Assembly (NCBI GenBank): GCA_052108535.1
Contig: JBQDZM010000013.1
Location: 12,109-76,108, forward strand
Origin: Galactobacter sp052108535
GTDB lineage: Bacteria; Actinomycetota; Actinomycetes; Actinomycetales; Micrococcaceae
Direction: 5' to 3'
DNA length: 64,000 nucleotides
The position numbers and the translations under genes are program-made. Shown here in pieces: positions 33,318 through 42,491 of the stretch (its first letter is position 1; every line of letters starts with the position of its first letter). The notes beneath the pieces were generated by a model, which saw nothing but the letters and a program-made list of their open reading frames with translations, was not told the DNA's origin and ran no database searches.

Positions 33318-34106
33318 GTGCGACTTCCCGCATGGCTGAAAGCGGCAGCGCTGGTGGGTCTGGCCTGCCTGGCGCTGCCGCTCATCGGCCTGCTCTCACG
33401 GGTTCGCTACGAAACCCTGTGGCAGGACCTGACCTCCGAGGCCGCACTGAACGCGCTGGGCCTCTCCCTGCTCACGGCGGGCTGCGCCACCGTGGTGTGC
33501 CTGATCGTGGGTTTCCCTTTGGCGCTCATGATCGCTCGCAGCTCAGCGAAGGTCGCAGCCGTCCTCCGGGCCGTGGTGTTGATCCCGCTGGTGCTCCCAC
33601 CCATGGTGGGTGGCCTGGCGCTGCTGTCCCTGCTGGGGCGCTCGGGTCTGCTGGGGCAGCCGCTCTTCGAGGCCACGGGCTTCTCGTTGCCTTATTCCAC
33701 CGTGGGCGTGGTCGTGGCGCAGGTTTTCGTGGCCATGCCGTTCTTTGTCATCAGCGTGGAAGGTTCGCTGCGCACCTCCGGGCAGGGACACGAGGCTGTT
33801 GCCGCGTCCCTCGGCGCCAACCGTTGGCGGGTCCTGACCCGGGTGACCGTCCCGCTGGTTCGGCCCGGCCTCGTGGCTGGCACGGTTCTGGCCTTCGCCC
33901 GCGCCATGGGTGAGTTCGGGGCCACCGCGCTCTTCGCGGGGAACACCCCGGGGGTCACCCAAACCATGCCGCTGGCCATCTACACCGCCTACAACGGGGT
34001 GGGGGTTTCCCAAGACACGGCCTTGGCGTTGTCCCTTTTGCTGCTGGTCAGCGCCGCTGTGGTGGTCCTCGGCCTGCGGTCCTGGAGAGAGGACGCCGTG
34101 CGATGA
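33318..34106 (+). CDS. modB: Molybdate ABC transporter permease
   Basis: 262 residues, about five or six membrane helices. VGFPLALMIARSSAKVAAVLRAVVLIPLVLPPMVGGLALL and the EAA loop region HEAVAASLGANRWRVLTRVTVPLVRPGLVAGTVLAFARAMGEFGATALFAGN match ModB closely. Start GTG at 33318 without a strong RBS. Its end overlaps the modC ATG (ATGA). Confidence 0.94.
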   Translation: MRLPAWLKAAALVGLACLALPLIGLLSRVRYETLWQDLTSEAALNALGLSLLTAGCATVVCLIVGFPLALMIARSSAKVAAVLRAVVLIPLVLPPMVGGLALLSLLGRSGLLGQPLFEATGFSLPYSTVGVVVAQVFVAMPFFVISVEGSLRTSGQGHEAVAASLGANRWRVLTRVTVPLVRPGLVAGTVLAFARAMGEFGATALFAGNTPGVTQTMPLAIYTAYNGVGVSQDTALALSLLLLVSAAVVVLGLRSWREDAVR

Positions 34107-35251
34107 GTAGCGCCCCGCAAGCCAGGAATTCCACCGCCCTCCAGGCCAGGATTCGCGTGCACCGTGACAGTTTCGACGTCGACGTGGAGCTTGATCTGGC
34201 TCCGGGGGAGCGGATCGCGTTGCTGGGCCCCAACGGCTCCGGCAAGTCCACCGTGCTGGGTGCCCTGGCGGGCACCATCAAGATGTTCGACGGCCGCATC
34301 GCACTCACGCGCGGTGGTAACCACACCATGCTCGACGCCCCGGGGCAGGCCCCGCTGCCGGCCCACCAGCGTGGGATCACGCTGGTGCAGCAGCAGGCGC
34401 TGCTGTTCCCGCACCTGGACCTGCGGTCCAACGTGGCCTTTGGACCGCGCTCGCACGGGACCTCGCGTCAGGACGCCAACCAGATCGCAGCACAGTGGTT
34501 GGAACGCGTAGGACTGGCGGATCGCGCCCGGCAGCGTCCGCACCGCCTCTCCGGGGGACAACAGCAAAGGGTGGCGTTGGCCAGAGCCTTCGCCGCGCAC
34601 CCGGAGGTTCTGCTCCTGGACGAACCCTTCGCAGCACTCGACCCAGAGTCCACCCCTGCGGTGCGCGGGCTGCTGGCCACGGAACTGGAACGCTCGGCCA
34701 CCACCTCCGTGCTGGTTACGCATCACCTGCCAGACGCCTGGCAGCTGGCAGACCGTTGCGTCGTGATGGATCGGGGCCGGGTCGTGGAGCAGGCCACGCC
34801 CACGGAACTCGCCACCGTGCCGCGCAGTCGGTTCGGTGCGGTCCTGGCCGGCTTCTCCGTGCTGGACGGGGTCGCCGAGCGCGGCGGGCTCCGGGTGGGG
34901 GAGGCGTGGGTTCCCGGCGTCGCCGACCACACCCTGCCGCCGTCGGAGGGTGCCGCGACGCTGGGGGTTATCGCGCCGGGGGATGTGGAGTTGCTGGGGG
35001 ATGTGGAGCTGGCGGGCGTCGATCCACCCGGCGCGCTGCCGGACGGGTCGCTTCCCGGGGTCGTAGAGACCGTGGAGGTCCGCGGAGGCTTGCTGCGCGT
35101 GGGTGCCAAGGGTGGACTGGTGGCCGAGGTCCCCACGCATTCCCTCTCACGGCTGCTGCCCAGCGGACCTCCGCGGGCAGGGCAGACCCTCTTGTTCCGG
35201 CCCGTCGGACTGCGGCTGGTCGGCGCGGCCGGGGGCTCGGATCTCGCGTAG
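34103..35251 (+). CDS. modC: Molybdate ABC transporter ATPase
   Basis: 382 residues. Walker A GPNGSGKST, Q-loop LVQQQALLFPHL, signature RLSGGQQQR, Walker B VLLLDEPFAALD and switch His VTHHLPDA. The C-terminal ~110 residues resemble a TOBE-type regulatory extension (VVETVEVRGGLLRVGAKGGLVAEVP) typical of ModC, although one stretch is Gly/Asp/Pro-rich. It energises molybdate import. The ATG overlaps the modB stop; fdhD follows after 11 nt. Confidence 0.93.
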   Translation: MSSAPQARNSTALQARIRVHRDSFDVDVELDLAPGERIALLGPNGSGKSTVLGALAGTIKMFDGRIALTRGGNHTMLDAPGQAPLPAHQRGITLVQQQALLFPHLDLRSNVAFGPRSHGTSRQDANQIAAQWLERVGLADRARQRPHRLSGGQQQRVALARAFAAHPEVLLLDEPFAALDPESTPAVRGLLATELERSATTSVLVTHHLPDAWQLADRCVVMDRGRVVEQATPTELATVPRSRFGAVLAGFSVLDGVAERGGLRVGEAWVPGVADHTLPPSEGAATLGVIAPGDVELLGDVELAGVDPPGALPDGSLPGVVETVEVRGGLLRVGAKGGLVAEVPTHSLSRLLPSGPPRAGQTLLFRPVGLRLVGAAGGSDLA

Positions 35252-35262
35252 CGTTGGGGACC

Positions 35263-36108
35263 ATGGGACGCATCACGCACTCTCGGCCGATCACCAAGAT
35301 CCGGCTCGGCTATGGAGTCAGCCGCCGTCCGGACACCCTCGCGGTGGAGGAGCCCCTGGAGATCCGGGTGGCGGGCACGCCCCTGGCCGTCACCATGCGC
35401 ACGCCCGGTCACGACGTGGATCTCGCCATCGGCTTCATGCTCTCCGAGGGCATCATCCGCGAGGGGGACGACGTCGTCGCGGCGATCCACTGCGGCGGAC
35501 CTGGGACCGGGGGAGAGGAGAACACTTACAACGTGCTCGACGTCGGTTTGGCGCCCCACGTGCCGCCGCCGGCAGCCTCCACCGAACGCAACTTCTACAC
35601 CACCTCGTCCTGCGGGGTGTGCGGAAAGGCCAGCATCGACGCCGTCCGCACCGTGTCCCACTTCGGCGTGGCGGATCAGGACCTGCGTGTTGCCCCCGAA
35701 CTCATCGCCTCCCTGCCTGACACGCTGCGGGAACACCAGGACGTCTTCGACAAGACCGGCGGCCTGCACGCGGCCGGACTCTTCGACGCAGCCACCGGAG
35801 AACTGCTGGTGCTGCGTGAGGACGTGGGGCGCCACAACGCCGTAGACAAGGTGATCGGATGGGCTGCTCGCAACGAGCGGCTCCCGCTGCGGGACACCGT
35901 GCTGCAGGTGTCGGGACGGGCCAGCTTCGAACTGGTACAGAAGGCCGTCATGGCGGGGATCCCCATGCTCTCCGCGGTGTCTGCCCCCTCCTCCCTGGCC
36001 GTGGAACTGGCGCAGGAGTCCGGGCTCACGCTGCTGGGTTTCGTGCGCGGCATCAACGTGAACGTCTACTCTCATCCGGATCGGATTCTGGCCCCGGCCG
36101 CCACCTAG
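35263..36108 (+). CDS. fdhD: Formate dehydrogenase accessory sulfurtransferase
   Basis: 281 residues. LAVEEPLEIRVAGTPLAVTMRTPGHDVDLAIGFMLSEGII and the key SSCGVCGK loop with the sulfur-transferring CxxC are evident, as are LREDVGRHNAVDKVIGWA and LQVSGRASFELVQKAVMAGIPML. FdhD transfers sulfur to the molybdenum centre of formate dehydrogenases. The ATG at 35263 is used; the frame upstream runs through modC in another phase and is not real. The YdeP-type enzyme follows. Confidence 0.95.
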   Translation: MGRITHSRPITKIRLGYGVSRRPDTLAVEEPLEIRVAGTPLAVTMRTPGHDVDLAIGFMLSEGIIREGDDVVAAIHCGGPGTGGEENTYNVLDVGLAPHVPPPAASTERNFYTTSSCGVCGKASIDAVRTVSHFGVADQDLRVAPELIASLPDTLREHQDVFDKTGGLHAAGLFDAATGELLVLREDVGRHNAVDKVIGWAARNERLPLRDTVLQVSGRASFELVQKAVMAGIPMLSAVSAPSSLAVELAQESGLTLLGFVRGINVNVYSHPDRILAPAAT

Positions 36109-36218
36109 CTGCTTGGGCTCTTCTCCGCACCTTCGTTTGTCTTGCCTCACCCCGTGCCGTGGTGGGATTCTGGACCTGAGCATGCCCACAGCTCGACCCA
36201 ACTTGGACGGAGCACGCC

Positions 36219-38582
36219 ATGACCACCGTGAAATCGGATTCCGCGTCCGAACAGCCGGAGTACCCCACGGCGGTCGGACTGTTGAGCAAGACCCCGCGGC
36301 AGGGCGGATTCGGGCCCGCGACCAAGGGTCCCGTGAAGTCTTCCCCGTACCACCACCCGGCAGCCGGATGGGGTGCGGCTAAGAGCGTGGGGCGCATCCT
36401 CCTGGAACAGCGCCTGCCCCTGGCCGGGTCCAAGGCCATGTTCGAGCTAAACCACAATCCACGCGGCTATGACTGCCCGGGCTGTGCCTGGCCGGACGAC
36501 CAGAAGGGCTTGAAGCTCGACTTCTGCGAGAACGGCATGAAGCACGTGACGTGGGAGATGACGGGCAAGCGCACCACTCCGCAGTTCATGGCGCTGCATT
36601 CCGTCACGGAACTGGCCACCTGGACGGACTTCGACCTGGAGAACGAGGGACGGCTGACGCACCCCATGTCCTACAACGCGGAGACGGACCACTACGAGCC
36701 CATCTCCTGGGACGACGCCTTCGCCATGATCGGCGACGAACTGCGCAAGCTGGACAGCCCGGACCAGGCCTCCTTCTACACCTCAGGGCGACTCAGCAAC
36801 GAAGGCACCTTCCTCTACCAGCTCTTTGCCCGCGAGTACGGGACCAACAATCTCCCCGACTGCTCCAATATGTGCCACGAGGCCTCCGGCCGCGCGCTGA
36901 AGGCCTCCATTGGCACCGGTAAGGGCACTGTGGACATGCACGACTGGGAGACCACAGACGCGCTCTTCCTGCTGGGTGTCAACGCCGCCTCCAACGCACC
37001 CCGCATGCTCACCGCGCTCGCCGAGGCCCACGACCGTGGCGCGCAGGTGGTCCACATCAACCCGCTACGGGAGATCGCCGCAACGAGGACCACCGTGCCG
37101 CACGAGATCATGGACATGGCGCGGTTCAAGACCCATGAGACCTCCACCATGAACCTGCAGGTGCGCCCCTCCGGGGACTTCGCGCTCATGCGCGGTATCG
37201 CCAAGGTGGTTTTCGAAGCGGCCGCGAACGATCCCGGGGTCCTGGCCGCCGAGTTCCTCGAGAACCGGACCAAGGGCCTAGACGATTACCGGGCCGTGGT
37301 CGAGGCCACCTCCTGGGAGGACCTGGTGCGCCAGTCCGGACTGACCGAGGAGGAAATCCGTGCGGCAGGTCAGGTATACCTGGATTCCCCGCGCACCATC
37401 ATCGCGTGGTGCCTGGGCGTCTCCCAGCAGAAGCACGCGGTGGACACCATCCGCGAGATCGCCAACGTGTTGCTGCTGAAGGGCAATATCGCGCGCGAGG
37501 GTGCAGGGCCTTCCCCGATCCGAGGCCACTCCAACGTGCAGGGTAACCGCACCTGCGGCATCAACCACCACGCGGACCCCGTGCTGTTGGATGCCGTGGA
37601 CCGCGAGTGCGGGATCGTCTCACCGCGTCACCATGGCCTGGACACCGTGCAGACTATTAAGGCCATGAATTCCGGCGACGTGAAGGTCTTCTTAGGCATG
37701 GGCGGCAACTTCGTCCTTGCCGCACCTGATACCGAGCACACGGCTGAGGGTCTGGCCAAGTGCGAGCTCACCATCCAGGTGTCCACCAAGCTCAACCGTT
37801 CCCACCTGGTCCACGGGAAGAAGGCCCTGATCCTGCCTTGCCTGGGCCGCACGGAGAAGGATTTGCAGCAGGCCGGGGAACAGGGCGTCACGGTGGAGGA
37901 TGCGTTCTCCATGGTGCACATTTCCTACGGCAGGCGTAAGCCGGCGTCGGAGTGGCTGAAATCGGAGCCCGCCATCATCTGCGAGATCGCCAAGGCCACG
38001 TTGCCGAACACGGTGACCCCGTGGGACGAATACATGGGGGACTACTCCAAGATCCGCGACATTATGGCTCGCGTGCTGCCGGGCTTCGAGGACTTCAACG
38101 AGCGCATTAAGCCCCGGGGCGGATTCCGGATCCCGCAGCCGGCCCGCGAGGGCCAGTACGTCACCGCGTCGGGACTGGCGGAGTTCTCCGCGGCAGAACT
38201 GCCGGACCAGATTCCCACGGGCGCGGACACGCTGGTGTTGCAGACCATGCGTTCCCACGACCAGTGGAACACCACCATCTACTCAGCCAACGACCGCTAC
38301 CGCGGCGTGAAGAACGGTCGTGAGATCGTCTTCATGCATGAGGAGGATATGCGGGAGCGGGGGATCTCGGAGGGGACACTCGTGGACATCGTCTCGACCT
38401 CACTGGACGGGTCCACGCGTGAGGTGAAGGCTTACACCGCCCTGAAGTACGACACCCCGCGCGGCAGCGCTGCCGGCTACATGCCGGAGATGAATGCCCT
38501 GATCGGGATCGAGGACTACTCGCGGCAGTCGGATCAGCCGTTGATGAAGAGCGTCGAGGTGACGATCACTCCAGCCCGCTGA
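36219..38582 (+). CDS. FdhF/YdeP-family molybdopterin oxidoreductase
   Basis: 787 residues. The sequence follows E. coli YdeP throughout: YDCPGCAWPD and the CENGMK Cys for a [4Fe-4S] cluster, FYTSGRLSNEGTFLYQLFAREYGTNNLPDCSNMCHEASG (likely Mo ligand Cys in MCHE), SNVQGNRTCGI, and RSHDQWNTTIYSANDRYRGV. The family is annotated as formate dehydrogenase alpha-like, but E. coli YdeP is known for an acid-resistance role and its substrate is unproven. Here the neighbouring fdhD and bis-MGD genes support a formate-type enzyme. There is no signal peptide, and no NADH or quinone partner subunit follows, so it seems cytoplasmic and single-subunit. Confidence 0.9.
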   Translation: MTTVKSDSASEQPEYPTAVGLLSKTPRQGGFGPATKGPVKSSPYHHPAAGWGAAKSVGRILLEQRLPLAGSKAMFELNHNPRGYDCPGCAWPDDQKGLKLDFCENGMKHVTWEMTGKRTTPQFMALHSVTELATWTDFDLENEGRLTHPMSYNAETDHYEPISWDDAFAMIGDELRKLDSPDQASFYTSGRLSNEGTFLYQLFAREYGTNNLPDCSNMCHEASGRALKASIGTGKGTVDMHDWETTDALFLLGVNAASNAPRMLTALAEAHDRGAQVVHINPLREIAATRTTVPHEIMDMARFKTHETSTMNLQVRPSGDFALMRGIAKVVFEAAANDPGVLAAEFLENRTKGLDDYRAVVEATSWEDLVRQSGLTEEEIRAAGQVYLDSPRTIIAWCLGVSQQKHAVDTIREIANVLLLKGNIAREGAGPSPIRGHSNVQGNRTCGINHHADPVLLDAVDRECGIVSPRHHGLDTVQTIKAMNSGDVKVFLGMGGNFVLAAPDTEHTAEGLAKCELTIQVSTKLNRSHLVHGKKALILPCLGRTEKDLQQAGEQGVTVEDAFSMVHISYGRRKPASEWLKSEPAIICEIAKATLPNTVTPWDEYMGDYSKIRDIMARVLPGFEDFNERIKPRGGFRIPQPAREGQYVTASGLAEFSAAELPDQIPTGADTLVLQTMRSHDQWNTTIYSANDRYRGVKNGREIVFMHEEDMRERGISEGTLVDIVSTSLDGSTREVKAYTALKYDTPRGSAAGYMPEMNALIGIEDYSRQSDQPLMKSVEVTITPAR

Positions 38583-38609
38583 CGCGAAACTGTCCACCCG
38601 GACATGAGC

Positions 38610-38644
38610 GAAGCCCCCGACCGGTTATAACGGTCGGGGGCTTC
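38610..38644 (+). terminator. Rho-independent-type terminator after the molybdoenzyme
   Basis: GAAGCCCCCGACCG (38610-38623) pairs perfectly with CGGTCGGGGGCTTC (38631-38644) around a 7-nt loop, followed by TTCATC. It would end the mod-fdhD-oxidoreductase transcript. Confidence 0.85.
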
Positions 38645-38764
38645 TTCATCACTCGCACCCTTGAGGTGTTCATGACACTACATCCAGACTCTGAGTAACA
38701 CCAGTATGAAACCAGGACGTTCTCAACAAATCGTCATCACCGGCGGCCGACCTCAGCAGCAAGC

Positions 38765-39253
38765 TCAGCCGCGGTGCTTGGCAAAGAAATCCCTTAAGAG
38801 GGCGGCGCACTCGCCGTCACGCACCCCAGCGAAGAGCTCCACCCAATGGTTCAGCCGGGGTTCCCTGAGGACGTCGAATACGCTGCCGGCCGCACCGGCC
38901 TTGGCATCCCATGCACCGATTACTACTCGCGGTACTCGCGCCAACACGATGGCGCCTGCGCACATGGCGCACGGTTCCAACGTGACGGTGAGGGTACAGC
39001 CCGTCAGTCGCCAGCCGTCGGCCATTCCGCGGGCCGTGAGTTCCGCGGCTGCGGCGCGCAGCGCCACGATCTCGGCGTGACCCGTAGGGTCGCCATGGTG
39101 TTCCCGGACATTGTGGCCCCGGCCGATGATCTCGCCAGCGGCGTCGGTGACCACTGCGCCGATCGGGACGTCACCGTGGCTCCCGGCCACACTGGCCTCG
39201 GCTAGGGCAGCCTGCATCCAGGCGTCGGCCTGTACTGGGGGGACGGGACTCAC
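38765..39253 (-). CDS. tadA: tRNA adenosine(34) deaminase
   Basis: 162 residues. Zinc deaminase motifs: HAE in GHAEIVALRAA (catalytic Glu) and PCAMC in LEPCAMCAGAIVLARV. ASVAGSHGDVPIGAVV and LNHWVELFAGV are typical. It makes inosine at the wobble position of tRNA-Arg(ACG), whose gene is at 44516-44589. The start is the GTG at 39253; the longer frame upstream is built from the long inverted repeat at 39294-39339 and is unlikely to be coding. Confidence 0.93.
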   Translation of the reverse strand: MSPVPPVQADAWMQAALAEASVAGSHGDVPIGAVVTDAAGEIIGRGHNVREHHGDPTGHAEIVALRAAAAELTARGMADGWRLTGCTLTVTLEPCAMCAGAIVLARVPRVVIGAWDAKAGAAGSVFDVLREPRLNHWVELFAGVRDGECAALLRDFFAKHRG

Positions 39254-39293
39254 AAGCTCAACGTTAGTCGGTGCCACACTCTGCGGTGCGCAA

Positions 39294-39339
39294 ACACATC
39301 CGTCGGTATGGATCGCCTGATCCATACCGACGGATGTGT
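39294..39339. promoter_or_regulatory. Perfect 21-bp inverted repeat between divergent tadA and upp
   Basis: ACACATCCGTCGGTATGGATC (39294-39314) is mirrored exactly at 39319-39339, with a GCCT loop. It sits in the 133-bp gap upstream of both genes, so it is not a terminator for either. It could be an operator or a cruciform, or a leader hairpin in one of the mRNAs. Confidence 0.6.
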
Positions 39340-39386
39340 CATCCCACCGACGCGTGTGCCGACGCTCGAGCGGCTAGGCTGGTCCC

Positions 39387-40025
39387 ATGCGCGTCACGGT
39401 TGTGGATCATCCCCTGGTAGCTCACAAGGTCTCTGTCCTGCGGGACAAGAACACACCTTCCCCCGTCTTCCGGCAGCTTACCGACGAATTGGTGACCCTG
39501 CTGGCCTACGAAGCCACCCGGGAGGTGCGCACCACCACCATCACCGTCGAGACCCCAGTCGCGACCACCACGGGCACCGCCTTCGCGAAGCCCACCCCGC
39601 TGGTGGTCCCGATCCTGCGAGCGGGCCTCGGCATGCTGGAGGGGATGACCCGTCTGGTTCCCACCGCAGAAGTCGGGTTCCTCGGCATGGCTCGTAACGA
39701 GGAGACGCTGGACATCATCACGTACGCGGAGCGCCTGCCTGATGACCTCACCGGCCGGCAGGTCTTCGTCATCGACCCGATGCTTGCCACGGGCGGCACC
39801 TTGGTGGAGTCCATCAAGTACCTCTTTGCCCACGGCGCGGAGTCGGTGACTTGCATCTGCTTGATCGCGGCCCCCGAGGGCATCGCGAAGCTGGAGGAAC
39901 ACCACGGGGACAACGACAACGTCCATCTGGTGATTGCGTCCTTGGACGAAGGCCTCAACGAGAAGTCCTACATCGTCCCCGGCCTGGGTGACGCAGGCGA
40001 CCGGCTCTACGGGCTCGCCGAGTAA
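39387..40025 (+). CDS. upp: Uracil phosphoribosyltransferase
   Basis: 212 residues. MRVTVVDHPLVAHKVSVLRDKNTPSPVFR opens the protein; VVPILRAGLGMLEGM, the PRPP loop VFVIDPMLATGGTLVESI and the C-terminal uracil-binding YIVPGLGDAGDRLYG are invariant Upp features. It salvages uracil to UMP. It diverges from tadA and converges on the histidine-kinase gene. Confidence 0.97.
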   Translation: MRVTVVDHPLVAHKVSVLRDKNTPSPVFRQLTDELVTLLAYEATREVRTTTITVETPVATTTGTAFAKPTPLVVPILRAGLGMLEGMTRLVPTAEVGFLGMARNEETLDIITYAERLPDDLTGRQVFVIDPMLATGGTLVESIKYLFAHGAESVTCICLIAAPEGIAKLEEHHGDNDNVHLVIASLDEGLNEKSYIVPGLGDAGDRLYGLAE

Positions 40026-40036
40026 CGACCTTTTCA

Positions 40037-40088
40037 ATGCCCGACGACGCGGCCTGACGCACCAGCGTCAGGCCGCGTCGTCGGGCAT
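40037..40088. terminator. Perfect 24-bp hairpin between convergent upp and histidine kinase
   Basis: The arm at 40037-40060 (ATGCCCGACGACGCGG, then CCTGACGC) is mirrored exactly at 40065-40088 around an ACCA loop. It is placed to end transcription from both sides. It contains the TGCCCGACG motif seen elsewhere in this window. Confidence 0.75.
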
Positions 40089-40119
40089 GGGTTGGCGGGC
40101 GCGCCACCGGCTGGCACCG

Positions 40120-41754
40120 TCAGGCTGTCGCGGTCGCCTGGGGGAACTCGACCGTGAACGTGGTGTCTCCCGGCTGCGACTCGACGCGGATACTGCCTCC
40201 GTGGGCTTCCACGATGGCCTTCACGATGGCCAGGCCGAGTCCCGTGGTCGGCGCGGCCCCGGAACGAGCGCTATCGGCCCTCGCGAAGCGGTCGAAGACC
40301 TTGTCCTTGAAGTCCTCTGAGATCCCTTCGCCGGTGTCATGCACCGTCAATTGGGCACGTCCGGTGGCAGACACTCCGACCGTCACCGTGACCTGGGTGC
40401 CCTCCGAGGTGTGTTTGCGGGCATTCGACATGAGGTTCTGCACCACACGGTGAATCTGGTTCTCGTCCCCGCGCACCATGACGGGGTCGTCCGAGGTGGA
40501 GACGAACTCCCAGGAATGATCCGGGGCAGCGACCTCGAAGTCCAGGCACAGGTCGCACGCCGTCCGGGTGAGGTCCACGTCCACCGGATCGGAGGTCGGC
40601 TGGTTATTGTCCAGTCGCGAGAGCAGCAGCAGACTCTCCACAAGTTCCGCCATGCGTTTGGTCTGTTCATGGACCCGGTCGAGTGAGCGCTCCCCGTCCT
40701 CGGAAAGGGATTCTGTGGCGCCGAGCAGCTCGGCGTACCCCTGCACGGCAGCCAAGGGGGTGCGCAGTTCATGGGAGGCATCCGCGGCGAAGCGGCGCAT
40801 ACGTTCTTCCGCCGCGGCACGCACGTCCAGCGCCCCATCCACATTGTCGAGGAGGTTGTTCAGGGCCTGGCCCACGTTGCCGACCTCGGTCCCTGGCTCG
40901 GAGTCCTTGGGTGTCACCCGGACTGAGGAGAGCTCCACGTCGAGGCGCTCCAGCGGCTGCGCGGCCACGGTGGATGCCACCGCGGAAACTCGGGCAAGTG
41001 GGCGCAACGCGCGGGTGATCAGCAATGAGCCGACGGCCCCGACCACGATAGTTCCACCCAAGCAGATCAGCGCCATGGACAGGTCCAGCGTCGCCAGGGT
41101 GCGGGTGGTGGCCGCCGTGGGCACCGCGACCACAGTGTGTGCAGAGACCGTGCTGCCCTCATCCTGGTTCTCGATCTGGATCCCGCGGGTCATGATCAGG
41201 TACCGGCCGATACTCAGATCCACTTTGCGAGACTCGGTCCTGTCGAGGCCGGAGGTGGCGCTGAGCAGCCTTCGCGCATCGGCATCGGAGAGCCGGAGGG
41301 ACCTCACCCCGGCCGAGTCGGGATCCTGGTACAGCGGCGGGATTGCGTACGAGCCTGCGGTGATGACACCCGTGATGGTCCCTGCCGGAACGCCGGACGG
41401 GGCTGGGCGATCCGAGGCGAGGCTGCTGATCTGCGCCCCTGCACGCTCCGAGGCCGTTCTCAGGTCCTCCAGCAACTGGCCGTTCAGACGAGCAGACATC
41501 GTGGCATGGGTGGCACCCGAGATGATGACGGATCCCAGCAGCAACAGGGACAGCACCAGGCCCACCAGGCGCGTTCGCAGGGGCATCGGTCTACGCTTGG
41601 CCGGCCGCTTCCGTTGGTGCTCCGGGTGTTCGGTCGGGCTACCCGTTATGTATGTCGTGGGCGCGCTGGACTCCGCCTCGCCCCTGGACGGGTCCACGCG
41701 GAGGGGCGGGCCGGGCACTGGACGCGGATCGGGACCCTGTGGCGCAGTGGTCAT
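40120..41754 (-). CDS. Sensor histidine kinase (OmpR-system type)
   Basis: 544 residues. After a Pro/Ser-rich cytoplasmic N-terminus there is TM1 (LVGLVLSLLLLGSVIIS, about 66-82), a ~170-residue extracellular sensor region and TM2 (MALICLGGTIVVGAVGSLLI). Next come HAMP, the phospho-acceptor His in FAADASHELRTPLAAVQGYAELL, and an HATPase with NLMSNARKHT (N box), DTGEGIS (G1) and TTGLGLAIVKAIVEAHGG (G2). The layout is close to mycobacterial TrcS/TcrY kinases. Its ATG overlaps the response-regulator stop. The signal is unknown. Confidence 0.94.
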   Translation of the reverse strand: MTTAPQGPDPRPVPGPPLRVDPSRGEAESSAPTTYITGSPTEHPEHQRKRPAKRRPMPLRTRLVGLVLSLLLLGSVIISGATHATMSARLNGQLLEDLRTASERAGAQISSLASDRPAPSGVPAGTITGVITAGSYAIPPLYQDPDSAGVRSLRLSDADARRLLSATSGLDRTESRKVDLSIGRYLIMTRGIQIENQDEGSTVSAHTVVAVPTAATTRTLATLDLSMALICLGGTIVVGAVGSLLITRALRPLARVSAVASTVAAQPLERLDVELSSVRVTPKDSEPGTEVGNVGQALNNLLDNVDGALDVRAAAEERMRRFAADASHELRTPLAAVQGYAELLGATESLSEDGERSLDRVHEQTKRMAELVESLLLLSRLDNNQPTSDPVDVDLTRTACDLCLDFEVAAPDHSWEFVSTSDDPVMVRGDENQIHRVVQNLMSNARKHTSEGTQVTVTVGVSATGRAQLTVHDTGEGISEDFKDKVFDRFARADSARSGAAPTTGLGLAIVKAIVEAHGGSIRVESQPGDTTFTVEFPQATATA

Positions 41755-42491
41755 GCTGCCGGTTTGAGGACGTACCCTGCGCCTCGCACCGTGTGGATCA
41801 TGGACTCGCGGCCCACGTCGATCTTCTTACGCAGGTAGGAGATGTAGAGCTCCACGATGTTGGCCTGACCGCCGAAATCGTAGTTCCAGACGGCATCAAG
41901 GATCTGAGGCTTGGAGAGCACCCGGCGCGGGTTCTCCATGAGATAGCGCAGCAGGTCGAATTCGGTGGCGGTCAGCTGGATATCATCGCCGCCCCGGGAC
42001 ACCTCGTGGCTGTCCGTATTCAGGGTCAAATCGCCGACCACCAGTTCGGCCTCATCTGCCGTGGCGACGCCGGACCGTTGCACCAGTCGGTGCAGTCGCA
42101 GCAGGACCTCCTCGAGGCTGAACGGCTTGGTGACGTAGTCGTCGCCGCCAACAGCGAGGCCTTGGATGCGGTCGTCGACGGTGTCCTTGGCGGTGAGGAA
42201 GAGCGCAGGCACGTCAGGGAGGAAGGCGCGGACCCGGGTGAGAACCTCTGGTCCTTCGAAACCGGGCAGCATCCAGTCCAGGACCAGGACGTCTGGCTGG
42301 TGGGTGCGGGCCTGCTTCACCGCGTCCGGGCCGTCATGAGCCACATACACGTCCCACCCGAGCATGCGGGTGCCCATGCTCACGAGCTCGGCTAGGGACG
42401 GTTCGTCATCCACCACGAGTGCACGGATCGGAGAGCCGTCTGGATGCTCGAGCCGGGGCAGTTGCTGGGGGGAGAAACGCGAGGTGGTCAT
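41751..42491 (-). CDS. OmpR/PhoB-family response regulator
   Basis: 246 residues. Receiver domain (about 24-135): RALVVDDEPSL acidic pair, phospho-acceptor Asp in VLVLDWMLPGFEG, and FLTAKD and DDYVTKPFSLEEVL with the conserved Thr and Lys. Winged-helix domain (about 150-245): LTATEFDLLRYLMENPRRVLSKPQILDAVWNYDF, then ELYISYLRKKID and IHTVRGAGYVLK. It resembles TcrX/TrcR. It is first of a coupled pair with the kinase. A direct repeat with 11-nt period lies 29 nt upstream of its start, so autoregulation is plausible. Confidence 0.95.
   Translation of the reverse strand: MTTSRFSPQQLPRLEHPDGSPIRALVVDDEPSLAELVSMGTRMLGWDVYVAHDGPDAVKQARTHQPDVLVLDWMLPGFEGPEVLTRVRAFLPDVPALFLTAKDTVDDRIQGLAVGGDDYVTKPFSLEEVLLRLHRLVQRSGVATADEAELVVGDLTLNTDSHEVSRGGDDIQLTATEFDLLRYLMENPRRVLSKPQILDAVWNYDFGGQANIVELYISYLRKKIDVGRESMIHTVRGAGYVLKPAA

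Noticed and set aside
34495..35262. Long upstream extension of the fdhD frame
   Set aside because: Overlaps modC in another phase and is Arg/Gly-rich; FdhD similarity starts at the ATG at 35263.
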